A stretch of DNA of 64,000 bases from RGIG990 sp045589455 (GTDB lineage Bacteria > Verrucomicrobiota > Kiritimatiellia > RFP12 > UBA3636). The translations under genes were made by a program, and so were the position numbers. Below are positions 47,888 through 56,978 of the stretch, piece by piece; position 1 is the first letter of the stretch, and each line of letters opens with the position of its first letter. The notes under the pieces were generated by a model. That model saw nothing but the letters and a program-made list of their open reading frames with translations, was not told where the DNA came from and ran no database searches. Where the stretch lies: contig JAZNPC010000062.1 of NCBI GenBank assembly GCA_045589455.1, forward strand, positions 1-64,000, in the 5' to 3' direction.

Positions 47888-48976
47888 TTATGAAAGAGAT
47901 TTTACGATTGATCTACCAAGTGCTCTGCCTAGAAGAGGAATAGATTCCTGTGTGGCTTTGTTGCCCTCTGTACCATAGTATGCAGTTTCAAGTGTAAACG
48001 CAAATTTACAATTTGGTACTCGCTTAACAACAGATGTAATACATTTTGGACCCAAATCACTATTCCATTGAGTATTAGCAGGGAAGAAGTCTTCTTCATG
48101 ATGGCGGAATGGTAGCTCCTTTGATTCCTCAACAAATAGTTTTGAGAAATTTACTATCTTGTCGCCAACATCATCGCGGTGTATTACGAAAACTTTATCG
48201 TTGATGCCACTAAAAATCCAAGGGGAATGGCAGTCGATAACTCCTAGAATGTTTTCTGAATTTGATTCAAAACGCTTTTGCATTTTATCACAAGCGTCAT
48301 AGAATGGCTTATCGATGTAATCTCGATTATGGTCATGTACAACATCAAAACCATCAGGTACTCTTCCCTTGCCCTGATCTCCATCAACAACACCATCAAA
48401 ATCCATAAAAGGAACAGTAAATATTTTGCACTTCTTTAGAAAATCCTGATGCTTTTCACTTAGCTCTCTAAGCACACCCTCAATTATGTATGTGCCTGTA
48501 GCTTCACAAGCATGATGGCGGCTAGTAAGTATAACTTCTTTTTCTCCTGTTCCAAGTGTATAGGAATACATTTGGCGACCCTTTAGGCTTAAAGAAAACT
48601 TTTCTTTAACAAGTCCAATTTCTTCAGCTAGAGCATCAAAGCGTTCTGGCATATATTGAATACCTTGGGAAAAATAAACCTTGCTTTCATCTGGACCAAA
48701 GGTGTAGGTAAAGCTAAATGGGGTAGAGGCGCTAGGAATGTCAAGCCAGTGCCATGCTTTATAGTCATAGCTGATTGCAGGACCCCAGTAGCCGATTCTA
48801 TTCCTTCCGTTAACAAAGTTGAAGGTAAGTGTTTTTCCTTCTGCACCTTCAACGCAAAAAGAGAAATAGAACCAATCTTCCTTGGTTGTTCTTAGCTCAT
48901 TCTCAACATTAACTGTGTCGCCATCAATACTAATTACTTTGATATTGCCACCAGGATAATCTGCATGAATTTTCAT
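47888..48976 (-). CDS. M14-family zinc carboxypeptidase
   Basis: A beta-rich N-terminal domain (~1-110) like that of cytosolic (Nna1-type) carboxypeptidases leads to an M14 zinc peptidase core. Zinc ligands are H155 and E158 in SRHHACEATG and H250 in VIDCHSPW; the general base is probably the Glu of FTLETAYYG. The protein lacks a signal peptide. Placed between a sugar aldolase and a GH106-like glycosidase, it may trim glycopeptide or peptidoglycan-derived material, which is inference. Confidence 0.85.
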   Translation of the reverse strand: MKIHADYPGGNIKVISIDGDTVNVENELRTTKEDWFYFSFCVEGAEGKTLTFNFVNGRNRIGYWGPAISYDYKAWHWLDIPSASTPFSFTYTFGPDESKVYFSQGIQYMPERFDALAEEIGLVKEKFSLSLKGRQMYSYTLGTGEKEVILTSRHHACEATGTYIIEGVLRELSEKHQDFLKKCKIFTVPFMDFDGVVDGDQGKGRVPDGFDVVHDHNRDYIDKPFYDACDKMQKRFESNSENILGVIDCHSPWIFSGINDKVFVIHRDDVGDKIVNFSKLFVEESKELPFRHHEEDFFPANTQWNSDLGPKCITSVVKRVPNCKFAFTLETAYYGTEGNKATQESIPLLGRALGRSIVKSLS

Positions 48977-49006
48977 AGCTTAATTTTCGTTTGTTTTTGT
49001 TGTTAA

Positions 49007-49052
49007 AAACCTCTATATAACAATGTTCAAAAGCTTTGCTATATAGAGGTTT
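49007..49052 (-). terminator. 13-bp perfect hairpin downstream of the aldolase gene
   Basis: AAACCTCTATATA (49007-49019) and TATATAGAGGTTT (49040-49052) are perfect inverted copies around a 20-nt loop. Read on the minus strand the stem is followed by a five-T run, so it should terminate the aldolase transcript. It also lies just upstream of the M14 gene and could act as an operator. Confidence 0.65.
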
Positions 49053-49085
49053 AATTTTAAGAATACTATGTTTTGAAAATTAAAT

Positions 49086-50378
49086 TTATGGAATTAGGTT
49101 GAATGCCTTAACTAGGTCAGCAACCTGCTTCTCATTGATTGGTGTCATGCCACCAAAAGCCTGAGCGGCAATTGTTGCCTTTGCGCTATACTCAGCAACC
49201 TCCATGCGGTCAAATGTCTGAAGGATGTTGTTGCCGATTGTAATCATGCAATCATTGTTGAACATAACAACAGGGTTGCGCTGAGAGATAGTGTTAAGCA
49301 CCTGCTTTGTCTTTGTGTATTGAGCACCAAATGGGAAGGTTGGCATTTCACGAAGCTGTAGGTAGCTTTCAGGAATTACACGTGGATCAAATGGAGCATT
49401 AGCTACAGCATAGCCCATGATGTATGGAGGAGATGACATTGAGATTGCACTGATGTCAGGGCGCTTCTCAAAAATCTCCTTAAAGAACCATGTGAAGCGG
49501 TCAGGTGTCTTACCTTCTTCGATTGCATTCTTCTTAACAAGAACAAAATCTGCTGCTGTTGCATTTGCACGGTCAAGACAAGCAGGAGTTACTAGGAAGC
49601 TATCGTCATCAACGCGCACAGCAAATGTTCCGCTTGTTGATGTGAATAGGAACTGCTCATAAGCGCGCTTTGTGAATGCCTCTAGCTGGCGGCGTGCATC
49701 CTGCTCAGCAGAAGAAACAACGTGCTTCTTAAGTGTTGTGAAGCCTGTGTTTCTATTTTCAAAATACTTATCTAGCTTTGCTGGTGCAAGCTTTGCTGGC
49801 TTACCTAGAGCAATTGCATTGCTGATTGTGCGAGCAGCAAAGTCAAGAGTTTCAAAGCGCTTAAATGCTTCCTCCATAGATTCAGCAGCACAGCATGTGC
49901 CGTGGTTCTCAAGAAGAATTGTGTTGTGTCCCTTAGCAAATTCTGCTGCAACCTTATCACCTAGCTCTGAGCTGCCAGGAATATCATAAATTGCGAAGCC
50001 GACAGATCCACAAATTTCTTTGAAAAGTGGCATTGTTGCAAGCTCAGGTGTCTTTGCTGCAATACTAAAGGAAACAAGTGCTGGTGGGTGAGCATGTAGC
50101 ACAGCCTTTACATCTGGACGTAATTTGTAAACAGCCAAGTGGAATGGATATTCGCATGAAGGCTTGTGGCAGCCACAAATATTGCCGTCCTTCTTTACGC
50201 AAACAATATCCTCGCGACGTAGTGTGCCCTTATCGATACTTCCTGGGCTAATCCACATATTGCCATCAGAGTCAATAATAGAGAGGTTACCACCAGATGT
50301 GGTTGTCATGCCATGAGTATAAATGCGGTTCATATACTCAACGATAATGTCTGCAGGATGCTTAAACTGTTTTTTCAT
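49086..50378 (-). CDS. Tandem class II aldolase/adducin-domain protein
   Basis: Two class II aldolase domains in one chain. The first (1-~215) has TTSGGNLSIID, the zinc-binding HAHPP and LLENHGTCCA, as in fuculose- or rhamnulose-phosphate aldolases. The second (~225-430) keeps FTSTSGTFAVRV and NDCMITIGNN but has SMSSPPYIMG where the zinc histidines would be, so it has probably lost catalysis and may serve structure or dimerisation. Nearby GH106-like activity would supply deoxysugars such as rhamnose, which fits. AGGAA precedes the ATG; a hairpin terminator follows. Confidence 0.85.
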   Translation of the reverse strand: MKKQFKHPADIIVEYMNRIYTHGMTTTSGGNLSIIDSDGNMWISPGSIDKGTLRREDIVCVKKDGNICGCHKPSCEYPFHLAVYKLRPDVKAVLHAHPPALVSFSIAAKTPELATMPLFKEICGSVGFAIYDIPGSSELGDKVAAEFAKGHNTILLENHGTCCAAESMEEAFKRFETLDFAARTISNAIALGKPAKLAPAKLDKYFENRNTGFTTLKKHVVSSAEQDARRQLEAFTKRAYEQFLFTSTSGTFAVRVDDDSFLVTPACLDRANATAADFVLVKKNAIEEGKTPDRFTWFFKEIFEKRPDISAISMSSPPYIMGYAVANAPFDPRVIPESYLQLREMPTFPFGAQYTKTKQVLNTISQRNPVVMFNNDCMITIGNNILQTFDRMEVAEYSAKATIAAQAFGGMTPINEKQVADLVKAFNLIP

Positions 50379-50608
50379 GTATGTATAGTTCCTAATATTA
50401 AATTTAAAAACACGATTACCAAATAAATATATGTAATATATTACTCTTTATTATCTAGCATTTCAATTGTTTTCGCACGGATGTAGTGATTTGTCGCTAG
50501 CGCTCCTGACTTTGTGGTGGCTAAAAGTGCGAAAAAGGGACGCAGAGACGCAAAGGACGCGGAGGACGCAGGGCTTGCGTGGTGGCTTGTATGGTGGTAT
50601 CGATGATA

Positions 50609-50675
50609 ACACTACCGCTTGTCGTTGCCTTGTTTTGCTCCTGTTATCGCAAAGGCAACTTCCAAGCGCTAGTGT
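50609..50675. repeat. Palindromic intergenic element, copy B
   Basis: A 67-nt imperfect palindrome with ends ACACTACCGCTT and AAGCGCTAGTGT; inner blocks GTTGCCTT and AAGGCAACT pair. Same design as copies A and C. Confidence 0.8.
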
Positions 50676-50986
50676 GTTCGCCCACAAGAAGGCAAAGATA
50701 AGGAGCTGCTGCACGTGGTGGCTAGAAGTGCGAAGAAGGGACGCAGAGAACTGATGGTCGCTAGTGCTCTGGCCTTCGGCGAAACACGGAGAATAAAGAG
50801 AACGGAGACACGGAGGGTTTCTAGTGGAATTATTGTTTGTACAATTCTCTCTTGTCCTCCGTGAAAATCACACTATGCGTGTCCGTGTTAGGCAAAAGCA
50901 ATAAGTGCGAAAAAGGGATGTTAGACGTGAGACTAAAAGACAATTAGACGCGAGATAGGAGAAAAAACCACTCAACTCTACCTGAA

Positions 50987-51027
50987 TTCATCATTCATCA
51001 TTCTTCATTCTTCATTCTTCATTCATT
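50987..51027. repeat. TTCATTC-type microsatellite
   Basis: A run of TTCATCA/TTCTTCA/TTCATTC units of about 41 bases, likely prone to slippage. It lies in the non-coding array. Confidence 0.75.
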
Positions 51028-51069
51028 ATAATGCATTGCCTCCGCATCTTAATAGTCTTCTGGGCGAGC

Positions 51070-51144
51070 ACACTAGTGGATGAGGTTTGCCAAATTGCTT
51101 CGAAAGAGAAGCAATATCCAAGGCAAAGCTCATTCCGCTAGTGT
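51070..51144. repeat. Palindromic intergenic element, copy C
   Basis: A 75-nt palindrome with ends ACACTAGTGGATGAG and a matching inverted CTCATTCCGCTAGTGT; the inner ATTGCTTC and GAAGCAAT pair perfectly around GAAAGA. Its arms differ from A and B but pairing is kept. Confidence 0.8.
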
Positions 51145-51290
51145 TTTTCCGGTGTCACGGCTCTGCGACCTCTGCGACCTCCGCGTCTCTGCGTCCCTTT
51201 GGCGGAACGTGCATCACGCTCGAGTGATTTTTGTTTTTCATTGAAAAAAGGGCTAATATATTGTATATTACGCAATTAGGAGTAAGGGCA

Positions 51291-52850
51291 ATGAAAGATA
51301 TTACCAGTAGCGTATATAATTTTGAAGATTTGATACAAGGAAATTTCTTGTATGTTGATAAGACAGAGTACATCTGGCAGTTGATTAAACCTGCTAAGGA
51401 AATGTATTTTCTTTCTCGTCCTCGTCGCTTTGGTAAATCACTTACTGTATCTACTCTGAAAGCAGTCTTTGAAGGAAAGAAAGAGCTTTTTCAAGGTCTT
51501 GCAATTTACGATAAGCCGTATGATTGGAATCAGTATCCAGTTATTCATTTGAGCTTTGGTGATTATAATCCGATAAATGATACTATTGAGCGCATTGATG
51601 CCTATTTATTTGATAAAATTAGAATGGCAGCAAAATATCTTGCTATTGATCTTCCCGAAGCTCAAGATGCTTCATCGGCATTTGGAAAATTGATAGATAT
51701 AGCATCAGCAAAAGCAAATGTTGTTATTTTGGTTGATGAATATGATAAACTTATATTGGATAATATTTCAAAGCCAAATATAAAAGACATTCAGCAATGC
51801 CTAAAAGGCTTTTATAGCGTTCTAAAGGATAGAAATGACAAAGAACGTTTTCTGTTTGTTACAGGCGTAAGCAAATTCTGCCATGTGTCACTATTTTCAG
51901 ATTTAAACAATTTGACAGACATTACGATGGATGCTCGTTATGCCACTATGTTTGGCTATACGCAGGAAGAGTTAGAGGCGAACTTTGCCGATAAGATTTC
52001 AGAAATCGCTAATGGTCAGGATATTGATGCTTTTAAGGCAAAGATAAAAGAGTGGTACAATGGTTTTCGCTTTGAAGAAAATGCGAAGACTGTTTATAAT
52101 CCAGTGTCGCTAGCTAAGTTCTTTGAGAGTGGTGGAAAATTCAATAACTATTGGTTTTCAACTGGTACACCATCCTTCTTGATGGAATTGGCAAAGCAAA
52201 AGAATTTTGATTTTGAGTCGTCATTAAAGGAGCCAGTTCCACAAATCACATTTAATGCATTTGAAATTGACAATATTGATCCACTGACTTTGCTTCTTCA
52301 AACGGGCTATGTTACTATCAAAGGCACTGAGGAACGCTTTGGAGAAACTTGGTATTATCTTGATTTCCCAAATACAGAGGTTACATCTGCATTTAGTGCA
52401 TATATTCTAAATAGCTATGCTGGGAAAACGCAAACTGATGGTGTAAGGTTTGTGTCTGAATTTGCTACAAGCTTGGTAAAGAATGATTTGAAGAGGCTCC
52501 GTAAGGCTATGGAGTCATTTTTTGCTGGAATACCGTATGATGTTCATAAGAAGCAAGAAGCAAATTTTCAAGGGATATTCTTTTCGGTATTCCGTTTGCT
52601 TGGCGTATATATTGAGGCAGAGTCCGAGACAAATGATGGACGCATTGATGCTGTTGTTCAAACGCCGAAGGCAATCTACATTTTTGAATTTAAGCTAGAT
52701 AATGACCCAACAGCATTGGAGCAGATTAAAGCTAAGGAATACTTTAAAAAGTATCTTCTTGACGAGCGCGATATCTATATTATCGGCGTAAATTTTGATT
52801 CCGTTAAGGGAAATCTTGTTGGTTGGGCAGACGAAAAACTAGAGCGCTAG
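51291..52850 (+). CDS. AAA-ATPase-like/PD-(D/E)XK nuclease-superfamily protein
   Basis: PF09820 plus PF08011 type protein (DUF1703). The N-terminal ATPase part has YVDKTEYIWQL, a Walker-A-like RPRRFGKS at 43-50, and VILVDEYDKL as Walker B. The C-terminal ~110 residues have the PD-(D/E)XK core GRIDAVVQT...IYIFEFKLD. Such genes are multi-copy in many gut anaerobes; mobile or defence roles have been suggested but not shown. ATG 51291 follows AGGAGT at 7-base spacing; the upstream frame from 51231 is not needed. It is flanked on both sides by related non-coding repeats. Confidence 0.9.
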   Translation: MKDITSSVYNFEDLIQGNFLYVDKTEYIWQLIKPAKEMYFLSRPRRFGKSLTVSTLKAVFEGKKELFQGLAIYDKPYDWNQYPVIHLSFGDYNPINDTIERIDAYLFDKIRMAAKYLAIDLPEAQDASSAFGKLIDIASAKANVVILVDEYDKLILDNISKPNIKDIQQCLKGFYSVLKDRNDKERFLFVTGVSKFCHVSLFSDLNNLTDITMDARYATMFGYTQEELEANFADKISEIANGQDIDAFKAKIKEWYNGFRFEENAKTVYNPVSLAKFFESGGKFNNYWFSTGTPSFLMELAKQKNFDFESSLKEPVPQITFNAFEIDNIDPLTLLLQTGYVTIKGTEERFGETWYYLDFPNTEVTSAFSAYILNSYAGKTQTDGVRFVSEFATSLVKNDLKRLRKAMESFFAGIPYDVHKKQEANFQGIFFSVFRLLGVYIEAESETNDGRIDAVVQTPKAIYIFEFKLDNDPTALEQIKAKEYFKKYLLDERDIYIIGVNFDSVKGNLVGWADEKLER

Positions 52851-53406
52851 CCGTACACGGATGAAAGCACTGGCGTGCTCCTGCCTGCGGCGCGAACACG
52901 GATGAGCACAAATATGCACGGATAAGTGATACACGGATGGAGGGATTTGTCGCTAGTGCTTTGGCCTTCGGCGAAACACGGAGAATAAAGAGAACGGAGG
53001 CACGGAGAGGTTCTGGGGTAATTGTAGTGATTGCTTGCACAATTCTCCGCGTCTCCGCGTCTCCGTGTTAAGCGTAAGCAACGAGTGCAACGATTAGCAT
53101 AGTCCTCCCTTGTCCTCCGTACTCCGTGTTAAGCGTAAGCAATGAGTAAAACGATTTAAACGCTCTCGCTGTGGCCCCCGGCGAAACACGGAGAATAAAG
53201 AGGCTCGGAGGCACGGAGAGGTGTTGGGGTTATTATTGCTTGCACAATTCTTCGCGTCTCCGCGTCTCCGTGTTAAGCGTAAGCAACAAGTGCAACGATT
53301 AGCATAGTCCTCCCTTGTCCTCCGTAAAAATCACACTATGTGTGTCCGTGTTAAGCGTAAGCAATAAGTGCGAAGAAGGGACGTAGAGACGTAAAGGACG
53401 CAATGG
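52851..53406. repeat. Dense repeat array with a tandem 210-bp duplication
   Basis: No gene. ACACGGATG units (52855-52940) lead into two tandem copies of a ~210-base unit: 52951-53160 and 53161-53370. Both hold GCGAAACACGGAGAATAAAG (52971, 53181) and later TCTCCGTGTTAAGCGTAAGC. A third, shorter copy lies at 50759-50920, on the far side of the AAA/PD-(D/E)XK gene. The unit's two ends are partly complementary, so each can fold as a long hairpin. Confidence 0.8.
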
Positions 53407-54600
53407 CTAACAATTATGTTGCTTGTTACGGTATTCCTTCATGGAAATGCCGTATTTGCGTTTAAAGAGGGTGCAAAGACTTGAAAAAGACACGAGCCCT
53501 GTGATAGCTGCAATTTCAGAAATTGGTTTGTTGGTGCCTTCAAGCATACGCTTTACATCCTCAAGAAGTCGATTGTGGATAGCCCCTAAAATGGTTCTTC
53601 CAGTTTCATTCTTAAAGTGCTTCTGGAGATAGCTTCTGGAGGAACCGCTTGCAATTACAATATTTTCTACATTGAGTAGGTCTATGTGTGCAGTGCGGAT
53701 GTAATTTAATGCACGGGCAACATGATGATCCTTGGGCTCTTGGCGGCTTGTGGAATTTCTTTCTACCACACGCACTGGCGGGCAAAGTATTCTCCGATTT
53801 ACGTTGTAATTGCCAGATTCAATCATCTCGTGCATGAGATTTATGGCAATACGCCCCAACCTATGATGCTCAATCTTTATAGAGGAAATTGATGTTGGCG
53901 CATTTTCGCAAATGCATACTTCATCATCTACACCTAAAACAGCAATATCGTCTGGTACATGAAGTGAGCCTATGTCGCAGAATGTGACAATCTCTCGAGC
54001 AACTCGGTCATTACAAGCAAAGATTGCAATTGGTCTGGGGATGTCCTTAATGTTGTTTAGAAAGCGCTTTGCATCGTCCTGAGGAGGAAGGTCTAGCAGA
54101 TTTAGGTGGTAAACAGAATCGTTAAATCCATGCTCTTGAAGAGTTCTCTGGAAGCTCTCACGCCTTATTTTTGTCCACCAATCCCAATCTGGACTTGTGA
54201 AAGCATCTACATAAACATAGGAAGCAAAGCGATTTTGCTCGTAGAAATAGTCTGCGGCTATTTGTGCAATGGCTTCATTGTTTGTTGAGCAAGATGGTAT
54301 GATATATTCATCCGCATTATGCTGGGAAAAACCAAGAAGAATAGCTGGAATATTGTATTGCTTAATAAAATCTAGGAGTTTTTTATCCCTAAGGTGGCAA
54401 ATAATGGCTAAATTGCTTTCCCGAAGAGCTTCTGAGCTTTCTAAATTTGCTAGAATGGTTTCGCACCCCTCAATGCGAATGCGATTAAGCCCAAGCTCTG
54501 AGGCTCTTGCCATGGCTCCAGCTCTAAATTCAGCATCAAAAAGGTTGTTGCCGTCTGTAATTGTAATCCAAAAATCCTTTGGGTTTCTTGATTTATTCAT
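53407..54600 (-). CDS. XylR-type transcriptional regulator (LacI-like sensor, AraC HTH)
   Basis: Residues ~10-275 are a periplasmic-binding-protein/LacI-like sugar sensor (AIFACNDRVAREIV and DIAVLGVDDEVCICE are typical). Residues ~287-397 form an AraC-type double helix-turn-helix ending KPISEIAAITGLVSFSSLCTLFKRKYGISMKEYR. This arrangement matches XylR-type activators. It is divergent from the sialate O-acetylesterase/DUF2341/GH-A genes and probably controls them in response to a sugar; the ligand is unknown. Confidence 0.9.
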   Translation of the reverse strand: MNKSRNPKDFWITITDGNNLFDAEFRAGAMARASELGLNRIRIEGCETILANLESSEALRESNLAIICHLRDKKLLDFIKQYNIPAILLGFSQHNADEYIIPSCSTNNEAIAQIAADYFYEQNRFASYVYVDAFTSPDWDWWTKIRRESFQRTLQEHGFNDSVYHLNLLDLPPQDDAKRFLNNIKDIPRPIAIFACNDRVAREIVTFCDIGSLHVPDDIAVLGVDDEVCICENAPTSISSIKIEHHRLGRIAINLMHEMIESGNYNVNRRILCPPVRVVERNSTSRQEPKDHHVARALNYIRTAHIDLLNVENIVIASGSSRSYLQKHFKNETGRTILGAIHNRLLEDVKRMLEGTNKPISEIAAITGLVSFSSLCTLFKRKYGISMKEYRNKQHNC

Positions 54601-54784
54601 AGTGCTATTTTACAAAAAAGGTAACTGTTTTAGCAACACTGAAATTAAAAATCACAAAAACTTGTGGATAAAATCAAAATGGATTTATGAGTTTCGAATT
54701 AAAAAGAAAAATATTTTTTGCTATAAATATTAGTAAATGAAGAACCAAATATTGTGCCAGTAATTACTTGATACTATGTAAGCG

Positions 54785-54801
54785 TAGTACAAATTGTACT
54801 A
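54785..54801. promoter_or_regulatory. Palindromic putative operator before the esterase gene
   Basis: TAGTAC (54785-54790) and GTACTA (54796-54801) are perfect inverted copies around AAATT, directly upstream of the ribosome binding site (AAAAGGA, 54803-54809). A weaker overlapping dyad, TACTATG/CGTAGTA, sits just before. The XylR-type regulator encoded divergently is the natural candidate to bind. Confidence 0.5.
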
Positions 54802-54816
54802 GAAAAGGATATTTGA

Positions 54817-56940
54817 ATGAAAAAAATTTTAATCATTTCTTTATTAGCTACTACAGCTAATTTTATAATCGCAAAAGAATTTAAATTTGCAGCGGTTTGT
54901 TCAGACAATATGGTTATTCAGCGAGAGGTTGCTGCTCCTGTTTGGGGCTTTGGTGAGGCTGGTAAAGCAGTTAAGGTATTACTTAATAATCGAGAGGTAG
55001 GTACAACAAAGATCGATGAGAATGGCCGCTGGGAAATAAAGCTTCCTCCTCAAAAAGCAAATAAGCGCCCATCTACAATTACTGCTATATGTGGAGCAGA
55101 GAAGCATTCTATTACAAATGTGCTTTTTGGTGATGTTTGGTTTGGCTGTGGTCAGTCAAATATGGCTTATGATTTCAATGGTTATGGAAGATTACCAATA
55201 GGAGGAGAGGAGTTCCTAAAGAAGGCAGAGGGAAATCCATATATTCGCACACTTTTGATGAATGATGGAGATAATAGAAATGCCCCTGCTCCACGCGCAG
55301 ATGCTATAGGTATCAAGTGGGAGACCTCAACAATTGATTCTATTCGCAAGAATGGAGCGGCTCTTTATTGGATGGGCTACAAGCTTAATCAGGAGCTAGA
55401 TGTTCCTATCGGACTAGTTAATGCTTCTTGGGGTGCTACAAAAATTGACTGCTGGATTTCTCAAGCATGGGCAAAGGATAATGGCACTGGTCATGCTAAG
55501 AATATAGCTGGATTTTGGCATGAGCGTTGGATGAATTTTGTTCGCATGGGAGGTCCTGAGGCTTATGAAAAGAAAATTTATGAGTGGAATAAGCGTTTTG
55601 ACCCAGCAAGCAATTTTGTAAAGACAAAGCCATCTCTACATGATGCAGATTTTGTGGAGGATGAAAGCTGGAAGCCTATTACAATTGATGGCAGGGGCTT
55701 TCAGGTAGATCCTTTCCATGAAGGCTTTAAGGGAGATGTTTGGCTTCGTGCTACATTCACACTTACTGAAGCAGATTTAAAGAAACCGTGGTGTGTTCAG
55801 TATAGAGAATCATATGGAAATGATTTGACATATTTAAATGGAGTTGCATTTGGTGGTTCTGGGAATCCAAATCATGGGTATGGCTGCCCAATTGACAAAC
55901 ATGGAGTTGTCGGAACAAATGTGATTGCGATCCGCTATAAGGTGTGGGGGGCTTCAAATGGTAAACCAGGTGGAATGCTAAAACCTGTAAAGCTATGCTT
56001 GTGGCCAAAATTGGATAATGAAATTGAGTTAAAGTTTAAGGCTTGTATTGGGGAACCATTACCTAATAATCTTTGGAAGTATCCAGAGCTACAAAAACCA
56101 GAGGATGCTCGCTCAATAAACATGTTTTCAGCAACCACAATGGATGCAGGACTTGTGAATCCTCTTTATCCAATGGCTCTTAAGGGAGTTGTGTGGTATC
56201 AAGGCTGCAGTGATTTAGGAAATGGAAGATATAAGGAATACTTTAAGACTCTTGTTGAGGGTTGGCGAGCACAATTTACATACAAGGATAAGCTTCCTGT
56301 GCTTATAACCGAGATTTGCCCTCATAAGCTTGATACTAAGCCAAATTCTGTGGAGCGCATGAAAAATGGTGAGACAGATTCTCCAACTTGGTCAGTAAAT
56401 GCTGATATGCGTCGAGAGCTTAATGAGCTAGCAACATTTTTACCAGACTGTGACACAATTTCACTTCTTGATTTAGGTGAGGAAGATATTCATCCAATCC
56501 GTAAGGAGGAGGTTGGTTCTCGTTATGCAAATTGGGCACTACAAAATGTCTATGGCAAGTCAATACAGGGCTCTTCTCCTCAGGTAGAAAAGGTCGAGTG
56601 GGTAGGAAGCAAGTGTATTATACATTTAAAGAATGCAAAAGGCTTGAAAACACGCGATGGTTTGGCTCCAAAAGGCTTTGAACTTAGTGGACCGGTTGAA
56701 AGCACTACCGATGAAAATGGCAAAACAAAGGAAGGTGTGGTCTACTATTATGCTAATGCAAAAATCGCAGGTAACACAATTGAGCTTACTCACCCTAATG
56801 TTAAAGAAGCATTTGCCTTCCGCTATGCATGGTTTGATCTTGATTTAGGCTGGAATGTTGTCAATGGAGCAAATCTTCCACTAGGAACATGTCGTGGCTA
56901 TAAGGATGGTCAATATCATCAGCAGATTTTTAAAAAATAA
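54817..56940 (+). CDS. Secreted sialate O-acetylesterase
   Basis: A signal peptide (1-19) is followed by an Ig-like opening and the SGNH esterase core. GQSNM at 112-116 holds the nucleophile Ser114; GVVWYQGCSD and LGEEDIHP (catalytic Asp and His) are in place. A jelly-roll (galactose-binding-like) insertion occupies roughly residues 275-400, as is usual in this family. These enzymes remove O-acetyl groups from sialic acids or other sugars so that glycosidases can act. Length 707 is normal for the bacterial family. It is divergent from the XylR-type gene. Confidence 0.9.
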   Translation: MKKILIISLLATTANFIIAKEFKFAAVCSDNMVIQREVAAPVWGFGEAGKAVKVLLNNREVGTTKIDENGRWEIKLPPQKANKRPSTITAICGAEKHSITNVLFGDVWFGCGQSNMAYDFNGYGRLPIGGEEFLKKAEGNPYIRTLLMNDGDNRNAPAPRADAIGIKWETSTIDSIRKNGAALYWMGYKLNQELDVPIGLVNASWGATKIDCWISQAWAKDNGTGHAKNIAGFWHERWMNFVRMGGPEAYEKKIYEWNKRFDPASNFVKTKPSLHDADFVEDESWKPITIDGRGFQVDPFHEGFKGDVWLRATFTLTEADLKKPWCVQYRESYGNDLTYLNGVAFGGSGNPNHGYGCPIDKHGVVGTNVIAIRYKVWGASNGKPGGMLKPVKLCLWPKLDNEIELKFKACIGEPLPNNLWKYPELQKPEDARSINMFSATTMDAGLVNPLYPMALKGVVWYQGCSDLGNGRYKEYFKTLVEGWRAQFTYKDKLPVLITEICPHKLDTKPNSVERMKNGETDSPTWSVNADMRRELNELATFLPDCDTISLLDLGEEDIHPIRKEEVGSRYANWALQNVYGKSIQGSSPQVEKVEWVGSKCIIHLKNAKGLKTRDGLAPKGFELSGPVESTTDENGKTKEGVVYYYANAKIAGNTIELTHPNVKEAFAFRYAWFDLDLGWNVVNGANLPLGTCRGYKDGQYHQQIFKK

Positions 56941-56978
56941 TTTTCAAAAAATAACATTAACTGGATAGGATATAAACT

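Larger units (their letters stand above)
50379..51290. repeat. Dense non-coding repeat array upstream of the AAA/PD-(D/E)XK gene
   Basis: About 850 bases of low-complexity, repeated sequence with no credible gene. It contains GGGACGCAGAGACGCAAAGG-type units (50538-50575, 50738-50750, and inverted at 51160-51200). It also contains a CGAAACACGGAGAATAAAG unit at 50780-50820, palindromic elements B and C, and a TTCATTC microsatellite (50987-51027). The same unit types recur at 52851-53406 on the other side of the gene. Confidence 0.75.
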
